DNA of 64,000 nucleotides, taken from positions 27,944-91,943 of the forward strand of contig NZ_JANIPD030000044.1 in NCBI RefSeq assembly GCF_024609215.1, read 5' to 3'. Positions 37,271-46,230 of the stretch are shown piece by piece. The stretch's first letter is position 1; each line of letters begins with the position of its first letter. Below the pieces are notes generated by a model that was not told the DNA's origin, ran no database searches, and was given only the letters and a program-made list of their open reading frames with translations. Position numbers and translations under genes: made by a program. Origin of the DNA: Curtanaerobium respiraculi (lineage in GTDB: Bacteria; Actinomycetota; Coriobacteriia; Coriobacteriales; Eggerthellaceae).

Positions 37271-37681
37271 TTACCTTTTCTCATCTAACCAAGACTGCAG
37301 GAACAGACTTGCGGCTATCATATCCACTTTCCCCCGCATTTCGCGTTCGCTCAAGCCCTTTTCACGCAATGCCCGCTTGGCCTCGCGCGAACTCAAGCGC
37401 TCGTCGGCGAACTCGAGCGGCAGGTGCGCCGCGGAGGCGATCTTTTCCGCATGGGCGCGGATGCGGGCAGCCTGGGGGCCTTCCTTCCCCGAAAGGGAGT
37501 ATGGAAGTCCGGAAAGGAGCAGGTCGGGTTCCCAATCTCTGAGGAGGCGCCGCCACGAGGGCGCGTTCTGCAGCACATCGCGGGAGGGCATGACGCACAC
37601 AGGGCTCGCCACCACGCCGTCGGGATCGCTGATAGCCACCCCGATGCGGGTCTCGCCTATGTCGAGCGCCATGATCCTCAT
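37271..37681 (-). CDS. ruvX: Holliday junction resolvase-like RuvX (YqgF)
   Basis: 136 aa from the ATG at 37681. RNase H-like fold: MALDIGETRIGVAISDPDG, LLLSGLPYSLSGKEG and FADERLSSREAKRAL (with the conserved DERLSS). YqgF is implicated in 16S rRNA 5'-end maturation and possibly recombination. alaS-ruvX-mltG is a conserved gene order; 20 nt separate it from alaS and 4 nt from mltG. Confidence 0.93.
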   Translation of the reverse strand: MRIMALDIGETRIGVAISDPDGVVASPVCVMPSRDVLQNAPSWRRLLRDWEPDLLLSGLPYSLSGKEGPQAARIRAHAEKIASAAHLPLEFADERLSSREAKRALREKGLSEREMRGKVDMIAASLFLQSWLDEKR

Positions 37682-37701
37682 GCACGTCGGTCGCGGCTCG
37701 C

Positions 37702-40341
37702 CTACAGGAGGATTTCGCGGGCTTTGCTCAGCGCGGCGTCCAAGCCGGCGGCATCCTTTCCGCCGGCTTGCGCCATGCCAGGCTTGCCGCCGCCGCCGCC
37801 CCTGATGGTGGGCGCGATCTGCTTGATCAGATTGCCGGCGTGGAATCCTGCCGCCACGGCGGCATCTGTTCCGGCAGCTAGGAGCAGGGGCTTGCCGTTG
37901 TTGTCGTCGGCTAGCACGACCGCACATGCATCCCCCTCGCGGGAGCGGATGACGTCCCAGGCGTTGCGCAACGCGCCCGCATCGAGGTTCGCAACCTTCA
38001 GCAGGTACACCGGGTAGCCGGCGGCGGACGTCTGCTTGCCCGACTTAGCGTTCTCGAGGATGCTGCCCTCCATCACGGCCTGCTTGTTGCGTTTCAGCTT
38101 GCCGGTCGCCTCTTTGAGCTCCGCCACGTTCGCGGCGGCACGATCGGCCACTTCGAGCAGCGGCACCTTCAGCTCGGCCGCCGTCTGGCGCAGCTCGGAT
38201 TCCACCTTGTTCAGGTAGGCCAAGGCATCGAAGCTTGTGATCGCCTCGACGCGGCGCAGGTTCGCGCCCACGCTCTGCTCGCCGGTGATCTTGACCAGGC
38301 CGATCTCGGCGGTTTGGCGCACATGGGTGCCGCCGCACAGTTCCCGGCTGAAGCCCGCCATGTCGACGACGCGCACGGTATCGCCGTACTTCTCGCCGAA
38401 GAGAGCCGTCACGCCCGCCGCGCGGGCCTCATCCAAACTTGTCTCGTACGTGGCGACGGGCAGGTTCTCCATGATCTTCCGGTTGGCGATGCGCTCCACC
38501 TCGTCCAGCTGATCGCGCGTGCATGCCTCGAAATGGGTGAAGTCGAAGCGCAGGCGGTCCGGGGCGACATAGCTGCCCGCCTGCTTCACATGGTCGCCCA
38601 GCACCATGCGCAGCGCCCAGTGCAGCACGTGCGTGGCGCTGTGGTTGCGGCGGATGCGCTCGCGGCGGAGCGCGTCGATGGTCGCGGAAACCTTATCGCC
38701 GACGGCAAGCGCGCCCTCCGTTATACGGACGTAGTGCAGGGCAAGGCCGCCTTCCGGGGCCTTCGTGTCGGTGACCCGTGCCGCGCCCCGCGGGCCCGTG
38801 ATGGTCCCGGTGTCACCGACCTGGCCTCCCATCTCGGCGTAGAACGGCGTCTCGGAGAGGACGACACCGCCCTCCTCGCCCGCGTGCAGCGCATCGACCC
38901 GCTTGCCGTCACGCACGATCGCGCGCACCGTGGAGGATGCCTCGTCGCTGTCGTAGCCGACGAACTCCGTTGCGCCGATCTCCTCCAGAAGCGCGCTCAT
39001 GCTGCCGTCGTAGGTGCTCCATGCGGCTTCGGCATCATCTTGCGTTGCCGCGCGGGCGCGGGTCCGCTGCTGCTCCATGCAGGTATCGAATTCGCCGCGG
39101 TTCACCGAGATGCCCCTCTCAGCGCAGATCTCCTCGGTCACTTCCAAGGGGAAGCCGTAGGTGTCGTGCAGCGTGAATGCGGTCGCGCCGGAAAGCTCGT
39201 CGCCGTCCAGCCGCTCCAAGGCCTCCGCCAGATAGGCGCGGCCCTGGCGCAGCGTGGCGCCGAAACGCTCCTCCTCGGAGAGCACGACCCGGTGGATGAG
39301 CTCGCGATTCTCGACGATCTCGGGGTACACGTCGCCCATCACCTCGATGATCTGATCCACGAACCTCCCCATGAACGCGCCCTCGGCGCCCAGCAGGTTG
39401 CCCTTCATCACGGCGCGCCGCAGCAGGCGGCGCAGCACGTACTCGCGGCCTTCGTTGCCCGGCAGGATGCCGTCGGCGATCATGAAGGTGACGCTGCGAG
39501 CGTGGTCCGCCATGACGCGCAACGCCATATCATCCGCCTCGTTCGCGCCGTAGACCTTGCCCGTCACACGCTCGCCCACGGCGACCAGGCCGCGCAGCAC
39601 ATCGGTGTCGAAGTTGCTCTGCACGCCCTGCATGATCGCGGCGATGCGCTCCAGGCCCATGCCGGTGTCGATGTTCTTTTTGGGCAGCGGCTTGAACGAG
39701 CCGTCCTCCTGGCCGTCGTACTGAGTGAACACCAGGTTCCAGTACTCGAGGAAGCGGTCGCAATCGCACCCCGGCGCGCAATCGGGGCGCCCGCAGCCGA
39801 CGTCCTCTCCCTGGTCGAAATAGATCTCGGAGCAGGGGCCGCACGGCCCCGTGGGTCCGGCGCGCCAGAAGTTGTCATCCTCGCCCAGTTTGGTGATGTG
39901 CGAGGGGTTGACCCCCAGGCCCTTCCAGATCTCGATGGTCTCGTCATCGTCCTCGAACACGGTGAAGTACAGCTTCTCGAAGGGCAGTCCCAGCACGTTC
40001 ACGCTGAAGTCCAGGGCCCATGCGCACATCTCCTTCTTAAAGTACGCGCCGAAGCTGAAGTTGCCCATCATCTCGAAAAAGCTCAGGTGGCGGCCATCGG
40101 TGCCGATGATATCGATATCGTTCGTCCGCACGCACTTCTGCGCCGTGGTCGCGCCGATGTAGGGCTCCTCCATGTGCTTGAGCTGCAAGAAGTACGGCTT
40201 GAACTGCACCATGCCCGCGCTGGTGAGCAGCAGGCTGGGATCGTCGGGAATGAGGCTGCTGGACGGCATGCGCTTGCAGCCCTTCGCCTCGAAATACTCG
40301 AGGTACGCTTCACGGATTTCCGCGGTGGTCATATACTTCAT
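37702..40341 (-). CDS. alaS: Alanyl-tRNA synthetase
   Basis: 879 aa, full length. Class II core with SSSLIPDDPSLLLTSAGMVQFKP (motif 1 region), RHLSFFEMMGNFSFGAYFK (motif 2), GMGLERIAA (motif 3); the editing domain has HSATHVLH and CGGTH zinc ligands; the C-terminal C-Ala domain ends in RGGGGGKPGMAQAGGKD. Charges tRNA-Ala and clears mischarged Ser/Gly. First gene of the long leftward operon. No T-box leader motif was found upstream. Confidence 0.97.
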   Translation of the reverse strand: MKYMTTAEIREAYLEYFEAKGCKRMPSSSLIPDDPSLLLTSAGMVQFKPYFLQLKHMEEPYIGATTAQKCVRTNDIDIIGTDGRHLSFFEMMGNFSFGAYFKKEMCAWALDFSVNVLGLPFEKLYFTVFEDDDETIEIWKGLGVNPSHITKLGEDDNFWRAGPTGPCGPCSEIYFDQGEDVGCGRPDCAPGCDCDRFLEYWNLVFTQYDGQEDGSFKPLPKKNIDTGMGLERIAAIMQGVQSNFDTDVLRGLVAVGERVTGKVYGANEADDMALRVMADHARSVTFMIADGILPGNEGREYVLRRLLRRAVMKGNLLGAEGAFMGRFVDQIIEVMGDVYPEIVENRELIHRVVLSEEERFGATLRQGRAYLAEALERLDGDELSGATAFTLHDTYGFPLEVTEEICAERGISVNRGEFDTCMEQQRTRARAATQDDAEAAWSTYDGSMSALLEEIGATEFVGYDSDEASSTVRAIVRDGKRVDALHAGEEGGVVLSETPFYAEMGGQVGDTGTITGPRGAARVTDTKAPEGGLALHYVRITEGALAVGDKVSATIDALRRERIRRNHSATHVLHWALRMVLGDHVKQAGSYVAPDRLRFDFTHFEACTRDQLDEVERIANRKIMENLPVATYETSLDEARAAGVTALFGEKYGDTVRVVDMAGFSRELCGGTHVRQTAEIGLVKITGEQSVGANLRRVEAITSFDALAYLNKVESELRQTAAELKVPLLEVADRAAANVAELKEATGKLKRNKQAVMEGSILENAKSGKQTSAAGYPVYLLKVANLDAGALRNAWDVIRSREGDACAVVLADDNNGKPLLLAAGTDAAVAAGFHAGNLIKQIAPTIRGGGGGKPGMAQAGGKDAAGLDAALSKAREILL

Positions 40342-40605
40342 CTGCTCATTCTTTCCCTACCAGGTAATTTGCTAGCCGAGTATTCTACCTTCGTATTCCC
40401 GGCCGTGCTATCCGCTCGCTCATATTCCACTCAACCTGCAGCATGGGGCGCAGGTGCGAGGAATGGAGGGGATTCGGTTTCCCCAGCAGACTATCCTTGT
40501 GCTGCTTTCCCGCAGAGCAGCGCTGCCGGAGCCGCCCGCGCAAGCACCTGGGCGGTTGCCGCCGCCTCGATCCGCCGAGCATCGAATAGCTAAAGCAAGG
40601 TCTGG

Positions 40606-41381
40606 CTACACGCGGCGAACGGCTTGCCAGATTGCCATGATCACAGGGGCGGGCACGATTTTCCCGCAAACGCGCATGAGGAAGGCGATCAAATCGCAGG
40701 TGGCGATGGGGTAATTGCAGCGGTTCACGAAGCGCGACCAGCGCACCACATGCCGTGCAGTCAGTTGCGGCCGAGGGTGGCGCACCGCCTGGCCGTCTGC
40801 GGTTTCACGCGCGACGCTGATGAACTCGGTTTTCACCCACAGCGGGCAGACCGCCGTCACGTAGATGCCGCGTCCGAGCAGCTCCCAACGCAGGGCGCGC
40901 GTGTAGCTGCGCACGAACGCTTTGGACGCCGCGTACACGTTCATGCCCGGCAGCGGTTGGAACGACGCGCTCGACGCGACCTGTATGATGCGCCCGCCCC
41001 TGCCCATGTGCGGCAGGCACGCCTGGGTCACGTCGACCAGCGCGCGGCAGTTCACGTCGATCATGGCGTCCACTTCCCCTGGGTCAGGCTTTCCCACGTG
41101 CCGAACTTGCCGAGCCCCGCCGCGTTGACCAGCAGGCTCACCTCGCAGTCGGCCTGCTCGAGATCGGATTTGAGCTCTTGGGCGGCAGATTTGTCCGCCA
41201 AATCCAGGCACACCGCGCGCACCGGGGTCGTGCATTTCGCCGCAAGCTCCTGCAGCCGCTCCGCACGTCGCGCTATCGCCCAGATCTCGTCATACGTTCC
41301 CTCGCGGTCGGCGCTCAGCGCATACTCGCGCCCCAGTCCGCTCGACGCGCCCGTAACGACTGCGATCCGCATTCCGATCAT
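40606..41381 (-). pseudogene. Short-chain dehydrogenase/reductase, frameshifted
   Basis: Two overlapping frames make one SDR. The first (41381 or ATG 41372, to 41061) encodes MRIAVVTGASSGLGREYAL, the NAD(P) loop, through SLLVNAAGLGKFGTWESL. The second (from about 41080 to 40606) encodes EVDAMIDVNCRALVDVTQ, VASSASFQPLPGMNVYAASKAFVRS (Ser-Tyr-Lys catalytic set) and the C-terminus. They are separated by loss of one base in a G run (minus strand; C run at 41076-41079). With one more G the protein reads through as about 258 aa. A real mutation, phase variation or a sequencing error are all possible. Substrate unknown. Confidence 0.75.
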
Positions 41382-41439
41382 CCCCTTCGCCCGGAATCAT
41401 CTTATCCCAAACGCCGGACGAAAATCGGGAAGGAGCCGG

Positions 41440-42176
41440 GTCATTAGTTGGCACGGCGCCCTCCCGTGAAACGCCATGCAGAGGTATGCGCTGACGGCAC
41501 GAAGGGAAGCGCGAGGCCAGAGGGACGGGCGCGCCAACATGAAGAGGGTTGTTCCCGTCGTTCCTGCGACACGGAGGGGAGCCGAAGTTGATATCCGAAC
41601 GGCGGTTGAGAATATCCAAATCAACGCCTTCGAAAGGTTGGGAAGTCAAAAGCCCTACATCGTTCATGTACAGCTTCAGCGTCGAACGGTCCTCTCTTGC
41701 GGGCAAGCGGGAACACGGGCTCCCCAACTTTGAGTGCAGAGATGGCCACGCCAACGTGCTGAAGCCAGTCGAAAGCGGTCTCGAGGGCAGCGAAGTCGTG
41801 CCGAACGTGTCGAGCCCAAGCAGCGAACCGGAAAAATGTAGTCGCAGCCGGTGCGCTCGACCAGGAACTTCAGCCAGGTGAGAGCATCAATCGTCCCGTT
41901 GACCCGCTGGCACTCTTGAATCTCATCGAGGAAAATGAGCGTCTTGCCGGGAATGAATTCCGTGCGCGCCAAGACGGAAAGGCGCAGGAACAGATCGTCG
42001 GCGCTTGTGGCCGCGATAGCGGTTTCAACCGCCACCTTGTTGTCGAAGAAGTTGATCTCCGCGACGCTTTCGTAGTGAGACCGGCCAAGCTGACGGACCA
42101 AGGTGGTTTTACCGACTTGCCGGGCGCCCATGATGAGCAACCCTCTGTGCGAGGGGTCTGCAGACCATTCTTCCTT
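41440..42176 (-). pseudogene. Decayed AAA_14/DUF4143 ATPase
   Basis: Pieces of the family appear in order but in different frames: LLIMGARQVGKTTLVRQLG (Walker A) to FLDEIQECQRVNG (Walker B) and GCDYIF; then in another frame FSGSLLG; then ETAFDWLQHVGVAISALKV with EPVFPLA; then LKLYMNDVGLLTSQPF and NRRSDINFG. The N-terminus is cut off next to the stop of the following intact ATPase, and a central part is deleted. At least three frameshifts, so non-functional. Confidence 0.75.
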
Positions 42177-42179
42177 GGA

Positions 42180-43496
42180 CTACCTGAAGTCGGCAAAAGC
42201 TCCGAGGTACAAAGGCAATGTCATCTTTTTCCCCGCCGCCCCGACATTCCCTCCGGTAAGTTTGTAGCCGACCCGCACATCTTCGCGAGACAGCATCTCG
42301 TTAAGCGAAACGGTCGAATCGCGTGATGCCTTGACCTCTATGGGCACGACACTAGCATGGGGCCCGTCGAGCAGGAACTCGATTTCATGCTTGGTGTCCG
42401 ATGAGAGCCAGTAGCGCAACGCGAGCTGCTTGCTCGCGAGCATACAGGCGACCAAGTTCTCGTAAAGCCCGCCTTTCATGGGCCCTTTCAAGGTATCGTC
42501 GACCACGGCAGCCTTCATCTCAAAGTCATACATCGCCATGAGCATGCCCGTGTCATTGGCGTATAAGCGGAAAGCATCACTTTCGTACGATTCGAGCGGA
42601 AACGTTGGCATGCTCACGCTACGGCATTCGAGCGCCATTTCCGCACCTACAATCCAAGAAACCGATCCATCGAACTTTCGGGCACTCCCCTTCTTTTGCA
42701 CTACGCTGTATTGAAACTTCGTATTCTCCTTCGCCAGCTGCCTTGGAAGCGACAGATAGCATTCACGCGCTTTCACGCGTTCGACCGGCGGAGCATAACG
42801 CGCGATGTCGTCTAGGTACAGGTCGTGAAGCATGAGCTGAGCGTCGTGCGCCGATCCGAAATCTCGTCCAGAGCAGAACGAGTCAACGACGGCAGGCATC
42901 CCTCCTACCGCGATGTATTCCCGTAATAGCCCCATCATCGCATTGTGAACAGCCTGGGGGACCGATTCCATCTTGTGAGCATATCCGCGCAACAGGCCAA
43001 TCGCATTCTCATCGTACCCACGCGCCCACAAGTATTCTTCGAAATCGAGCGGCCGCATCGTCACTTGGCGCTCGTAGCCAACCGGAAGCGAGGGAGCGTT
43101 CTCCATCTGGCGAAACCTTATCCCCAACAGAGAACCCGAGGCGATAACGTCCATACGTCGGTCCACGGCGAGATACTTTAGGGAAGAGCGAGCCTGGGGG
43201 CACTCCTGTATTTCATCGAGAAACAGTAAAGTGCTTCCATCGACATATTTTGCTCCGGGAAGGAGCAGCGAGATACGCGACTGGATGTCGTCAGGCTCGA
43301 GAGACCCATTGAAAATTGCCATAAGATCGGGATGCTTGACAAAGTCAATCAAGATGACGCTCTCGTACTCCGCATGCCCGAATGCCTCAATAGCATAGGA
43401 TTTTCCAACTTGGCGGGCTCCTTGGACAAGCAGGCATTCATCGCCATGCGACTCTTTCCAAGCTTTCAGATAGCCGCTGATCTTCCGTTTAAGCAT
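42180..43496 (-). CDS. AAA_14/DUF4143 family ATPase
   Basis: 438 aa from the ATG at 43496. N-terminal AAA+ domain with Walker A VQGARQVGKSYAIEAFG and Walker B LLFLDEIQECPQARSSLKYL, sensor-like VIASGSLLG, and a winged region (MRPLDFEEYLWARG). C-terminal DUF4143 has RLYANDTGMLMAMYDF and KHEIEFLLDG followed by VVPIEVKAS, the D/E...ExK arrangement of PD-(D/E)xK nucleases. Function of the family is unsettled. Directly upstream are two copies of TTCTAAAAGATGCAA (minus strand), one only 20 nt before the start, suggesting self-regulation. A decayed relative follows it. Confidence 0.88.
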   Translation of the reverse strand: MLKRKISGYLKAWKESHGDECLLVQGARQVGKSYAIEAFGHAEYESVILIDFVKHPDLMAIFNGSLEPDDIQSRISLLLPGAKYVDGSTLLFLDEIQECPQARSSLKYLAVDRRMDVIASGSLLGIRFRQMENAPSLPVGYERQVTMRPLDFEEYLWARGYDENAIGLLRGYAHKMESVPQAVHNAMMGLLREYIAVGGMPAVVDSFCSGRDFGSAHDAQLMLHDLYLDDIARYAPPVERVKARECYLSLPRQLAKENTKFQYSVVQKKGSARKFDGSVSWIVGAEMALECRSVSMPTFPLESYESDAFRLYANDTGMLMAMYDFEMKAAVVDDTLKGPMKGGLYENLVACMLASKQLALRYWLSSDTKHEIEFLLDGPHASVVPIEVKASRDSTVSLNEMLSREDVRVGYKLTGGNVGAAGKKMTLPLYLGAFADFR

Positions 43497-43515
43497 ACTG
43501 ATCCTCACGAGGGAG

Positions 43516-43594
43516 TTGCATCTTTTAGAAATGTATTTTAGCTTCGAATGCGATTTTTGGAAACGTCTCTTGCTGAATTTTGCATCTTTTAGAA
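43516..43594 (-). repeat. Direct repeats upstream of the DUF4143 ATPase gene
   Basis: TTGCATCTTTTAGAA (plus-strand reading) occurs exactly at 43516-43530 and 43580-43594, 64 nt apart centre to centre. The proximal copy is 20 nt from the start codon, so a protein bound there would block translation or transcription of the ATPase gene. Confidence 0.65.
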
Positions 43595-43807
43595 GCTTGT
43601 CTTGGGATCGGATTGATTGAGTCAACAACGCGCACCTCGGAAAGCACCAAGAGCAGCCGTCGGCACCCGTGACAATGCTCGTAAACGGCTTCTATGTTTC
43701 CGGAAAGGCTGTCGGCAGGGTCCTTGAGCCTTATCGACGAGGAAACGCCACAGTGTAGCGTTATAGCATTCGTCGATAACGGGCTGGCACCCACCGCGCG
43801 CAAAGGC

Positions 43808-43833
43808 TACAATTTGCTTGAGCAATAAAGCAA
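43808..43833 (+). promoter_or_regulatory. Promoter/operator candidate of the UPF0175-DUF3368 pair
   Basis: TACAAT at 43808-43813 is a plausible -10 box; it is followed by the dyad TTGCTT-8nt-AAGCAA (43814-43833). The antitoxin start is 28 nt further on after GAGGAGG. Autoregulation by the antitoxin would be typical. Confidence 0.4.
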
Positions 43834-43860
43834 TTTCCCAACGACTCAGAGGAGGCGGCG

Positions 43861-44115
43861 ATGTGCACAATAACCATGACTATGCCTGACGAAGCATTGA
43901 AGTCTGCCCATATGAGCATGGACGAGGCACGTGCGCTCGCCCAACGATACACCGCCATGGGTTGGTACCTGCACGGCGGGTTCTCAGTAGGCTACTGCGC
44001 GGCCCTTGCCCAGATGCCAGAGGCTGATTTCATCCGCTTCCTGGGGGAAAACCACATCTCGATATTCGACTACGCCAGCGAGGACCAGCTGCTCGCCGAG
44101 GTGGCAAATGCCTAA
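43861..44115 (+). CDS. UPF0175-type antitoxin
   Basis: 84 aa. SMDEARALAQRYTAMGWYLHGGFSVGYCAALAQMPEADFIRFLGENHISIFDY fits the UPF0175 pattern (a small helix-turn-helix protein; typically Sxxeaa...G.isvgkaAelagms..eFl..L...gi). UPF0175 proteins are partners of DUF3368 PIN-like toxins. Good GGAGG ribosome site before the ATG at 43861. Overlaps the toxin gene by 8 nt. Confidence 0.75.
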   Translation: MCTITMTMPDEALKSAHMSMDEARALAQRYTAMGWYLHGGFSVGYCAALAQMPEADFIRFLGENHISIFDYASEDQLLAEVANA

Positions 44116-44602
44116 GGTGGTGATTGCGGACAGCACCCCGCTGATCGTCCTCGCCAACGTCTCCCAGCTTGACATCCTTCGCAGGCTCTACGGCGGCGTC
44201 ATCATCCCGCGCGCCGTCTACCTGGAGGTCACATCCAAGTCCGACGCCGCATCGCGCGCGGTGCGCTCCTGCGACTGGATTCAGATTAGAGATGTCGGCG
44301 ACCCTGGGAGGAAAAGCGAATTCCGCTCCCGCCTGCACGACGGCGAGGTGGAGGCAATGCTGCTAGCCCAGGACCTTTCCGCCGACCTTATCCTGATAGA
44401 CGACGCCACGGCGAGAACCGCCGCAGAGAGCATGGGGCTGACGGTCACCGGAACCATGGGCGTGCTCGTCCGTGCGAAGCGGGACGGGGTCGTCGAGGAC
44501 GTCCGTCCCATACTCGAGGGGATGCTCGCCAACGGATTCTACGTCTCCGGGAGACTCGTTGACATGGTTATGCGCGTCGCCGGCGAGCAGAAAAACGCCT
44601 AA
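44108..44602 (+). CDS. DUF3368 PIN-like toxin
   Basis: 164 aa from the ATG at 44108, overlapping the antitoxin end. PIN-domain-like acid residues are in VIADSTPLIVLANV, HDGEVEAMLLAQ and LILIDDATARTAAESMGL, followed by the family-typical TGTMGVLVRAKRDGVV. Such proteins are predicted metal-dependent RNases, here paired with the UPF0175 protein as a type II toxin-antitoxin module. No mobility gene is adjacent, but it lies in an accessory-looking region. Confidence 0.82.
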   Translation: MPKVVIADSTPLIVLANVSQLDILRRLYGGVIIPRAVYLEVTSKSDAASRAVRSCDWIQIRDVGDPGRKSEFRSRLHDGEVEAMLLAQDLSADLILIDDATARTAAESMGLTVTGTMGVLVRAKRDGVVEDVRPILEGMLANGFYVSGRLVDMVMRVAGEQKNA

Positions 44603-44827
44603 CTTTTCGTTTCGGGTTTCATTTTTGCAGATATCTTGGGTTCGAAAATCCCTACGGGCCCGTCTCGACCTGATGCCTACGGGGGATGCACGACCTCGCA
44701 GGGATCGTCCACCCTGCCGTTCACGAACACCGGCTCGATGCAGTGAACAATCACCTTGTCCGCGAGGTGCCCCGGATAGCGCTTGCCGGTCTAGCAGCGG
44801 CAGCAATGCCCGCGACGAATGTACGGG
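44603..44827 (-). other. 225-bp stretch with a possible gene remnant
   Basis: On the minus strand 44683-44793 is open and reads GKRYPGHLADKVIVHCIEPV then FVNGRVDDPCEVVHPP and stops, protein-like in composition but with a stop directly before it and no start. It may be the tail of a lost gene. The rest shows nothing. Confidence 0.3.
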
Positions 44828-46210
44828 CTATGCGAAGGAAGGCGGCGCGATCATCAGGGGCACTTCCGCTGGTCCCCGCGTAGATGCCTCCTTCGCCACG
44901 CAATCCATCATATACATCGGCAGGTAGTGCACGGGTTTGCCCGCCCTTTCTCTCGTCGAAACGTTTGCCTCCAACAGCACGTATGCGTATTCGATGCCGA
45001 AATCGGGCGTACCAAGCAGGTTGTTGAGAGCGGTGTGCAGCTTGTAGTCCTTGCCGGACTTCACTTCCACCGGCACGACTTTCGCCTGGTCGGTTTCGAT
45101 GAGGAAGTCGATCTCGCCTTTGCGGTTGTTGTGGTAGTAGCGCAGAGGGGACCCCGCGGCAGCGAGCGCTTGCGCGACCGCGTTCTCGTACACGCTTCCG
45201 TAATTGACGTCTCGGGCTCCCGCCAGCGCCGCCATCGCGACTTCTGTCGGATACTCGGACATGAGCATGCCGGTGTCCGAGGCGTACAGTTTGAAGCGCG
45301 CTTCTTCCTCTGTACGCTTGAGCATGAACTTGGGCTCGGTTACGTTCACCGTCTTCAAGGCCGCCTTCGCAGAAACCAGCCAGGCGAAATCATTCGCGAA
45401 CCGCTCGAAGCGCGCCTTGTCACGCAGGGACTTCAGCTGGAACCGCTTGTTCTCCTTGGCGAGCTGGGCAGGCAGCTCGTCGAATATCGCCTTCACCTGC
45501 AGAGCGCGGTTGCCGGCATATTTTGCGATGTCCTGGCGGTACAGGGCGACCAGATCGGTTTGCGTCGTCCGCACGGCGCCCAGGTCGTAGCGCGTGTCAA
45601 GATAGCGCTGCACGGCTTCGGGCATGCCGCCTACCACCAGGTAGAGGCGAAATAGCCGGATGAGCCTATCGTGAAGAGTGGCTTCGAGCGGCTCTCGGTT
45701 GCGGAAGGCGTTCCCTATGGAGTTCATCACGGCCTCGGGAACGTTCTGGGCACGGCAGAACTCGTTGAATGTGAGCGGGAACATGTGCTCGATGCGGAGG
45801 AACCCAACGGGGAAGGACGGCACGTTATGGAGCTCCACCCCCAGCATCGATCCGGACATGACGACGGGAAATCGCCCGTCTTGAACGAGGTATTTTACGA
45901 GCGTGACGATCCTTGGCGCCTCTTGCACCTCGTCGAAGAAGACGAGCGTGCGGCCCGGCTCTACCGGCTTGCCTACGAGCAAGGTGAGGCGCTCGATGAG
46001 GTCCTTGGCGGAGGCCGCTTCGCCCAAGTATGCTGCGGCGGTCGAATCCTCAATGAAATCGATCTTGATGGAGTCGGCGTATTCGCGGCGAGAGAACTCT
46101 TCGATAAGAGTTGTCTTGCCAATTTGCCGTGCCCCGTCCACGAGCAGGGCTTTGCGCTCGTTGGACCGCTTCCAGTTCAGCAGCTTTTGGTAAAACGCGC
46201 GTTCGAGCAT
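44828..46210 (-). CDS. AAA_14/DUF4143 family ATPase, second locus
   Basis: 460 aa from the ATG at 46210 (AAGGAG 11 nt upstream; a GTG at 46234 is an alternative). Walker A LLVDGARQIGKTTLIEEFS, Walker B LVFFDEVQEAPRIVTLVKYL, SGSMLGVELHN, then DUF4143: RFKLYASDTGMLMSEYPTEV, YGSVYENAVAQAL, and GEIDFLIETDQAKVVPVEVKSGKDYK with a PD-(D/E)xK-like D...ExK. About as distant from the 42180-43496 paralogue as members of one family can be. Three copies of WCACTAAYWCAGA lie upstream, the nearest 21 nt from the start. Role unknown. Confidence 0.88.
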   Translation of the reverse strand: MLERAFYQKLLNWKRSNERKALLVDGARQIGKTTLIEEFSRREYADSIKIDFIEDSTAAAYLGEAASAKDLIERLTLLVGKPVEPGRTLVFFDEVQEAPRIVTLVKYLVQDGRFPVVMSGSMLGVELHNVPSFPVGFLRIEHMFPLTFNEFCRAQNVPEAVMNSIGNAFRNREPLEATLHDRLIRLFRLYLVVGGMPEAVQRYLDTRYDLGAVRTTQTDLVALYRQDIAKYAGNRALQVKAIFDELPAQLAKENKRFQLKSLRDKARFERFANDFAWLVSAKAALKTVNVTEPKFMLKRTEEEARFKLYASDTGMLMSEYPTEVAMAALAGARDVNYGSVYENAVAQALAAAGSPLRYYHNNRKGEIDFLIETDQAKVVPVEVKSGKDYKLHTALNNLLGTPDFGIEYAYVLLEANVSTRERAGKPVHYLPMYMMDCVAKEASTRGPAEVPLMIAPPSFA

Positions 46211-46230
46211 TTGATGCACAGCTCCTTGTA

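Noticed and set aside
40342-40605. T-box leader for alaS
   Set aside because: No AGGGUGGNACCGCG T-box sequence or terminator/antiterminator pair was visible.
44633-44672. tRNA-like T-arm (GGGTTCGAAAATCCC) as a possible attachment site
   Set aside because: The stem pairs poorly as a T-arm (the 53-61 pair would be G-A) and no acceptor or anticodon arm could be drawn, so it is not a tRNA or a tRNA fragment I can support.
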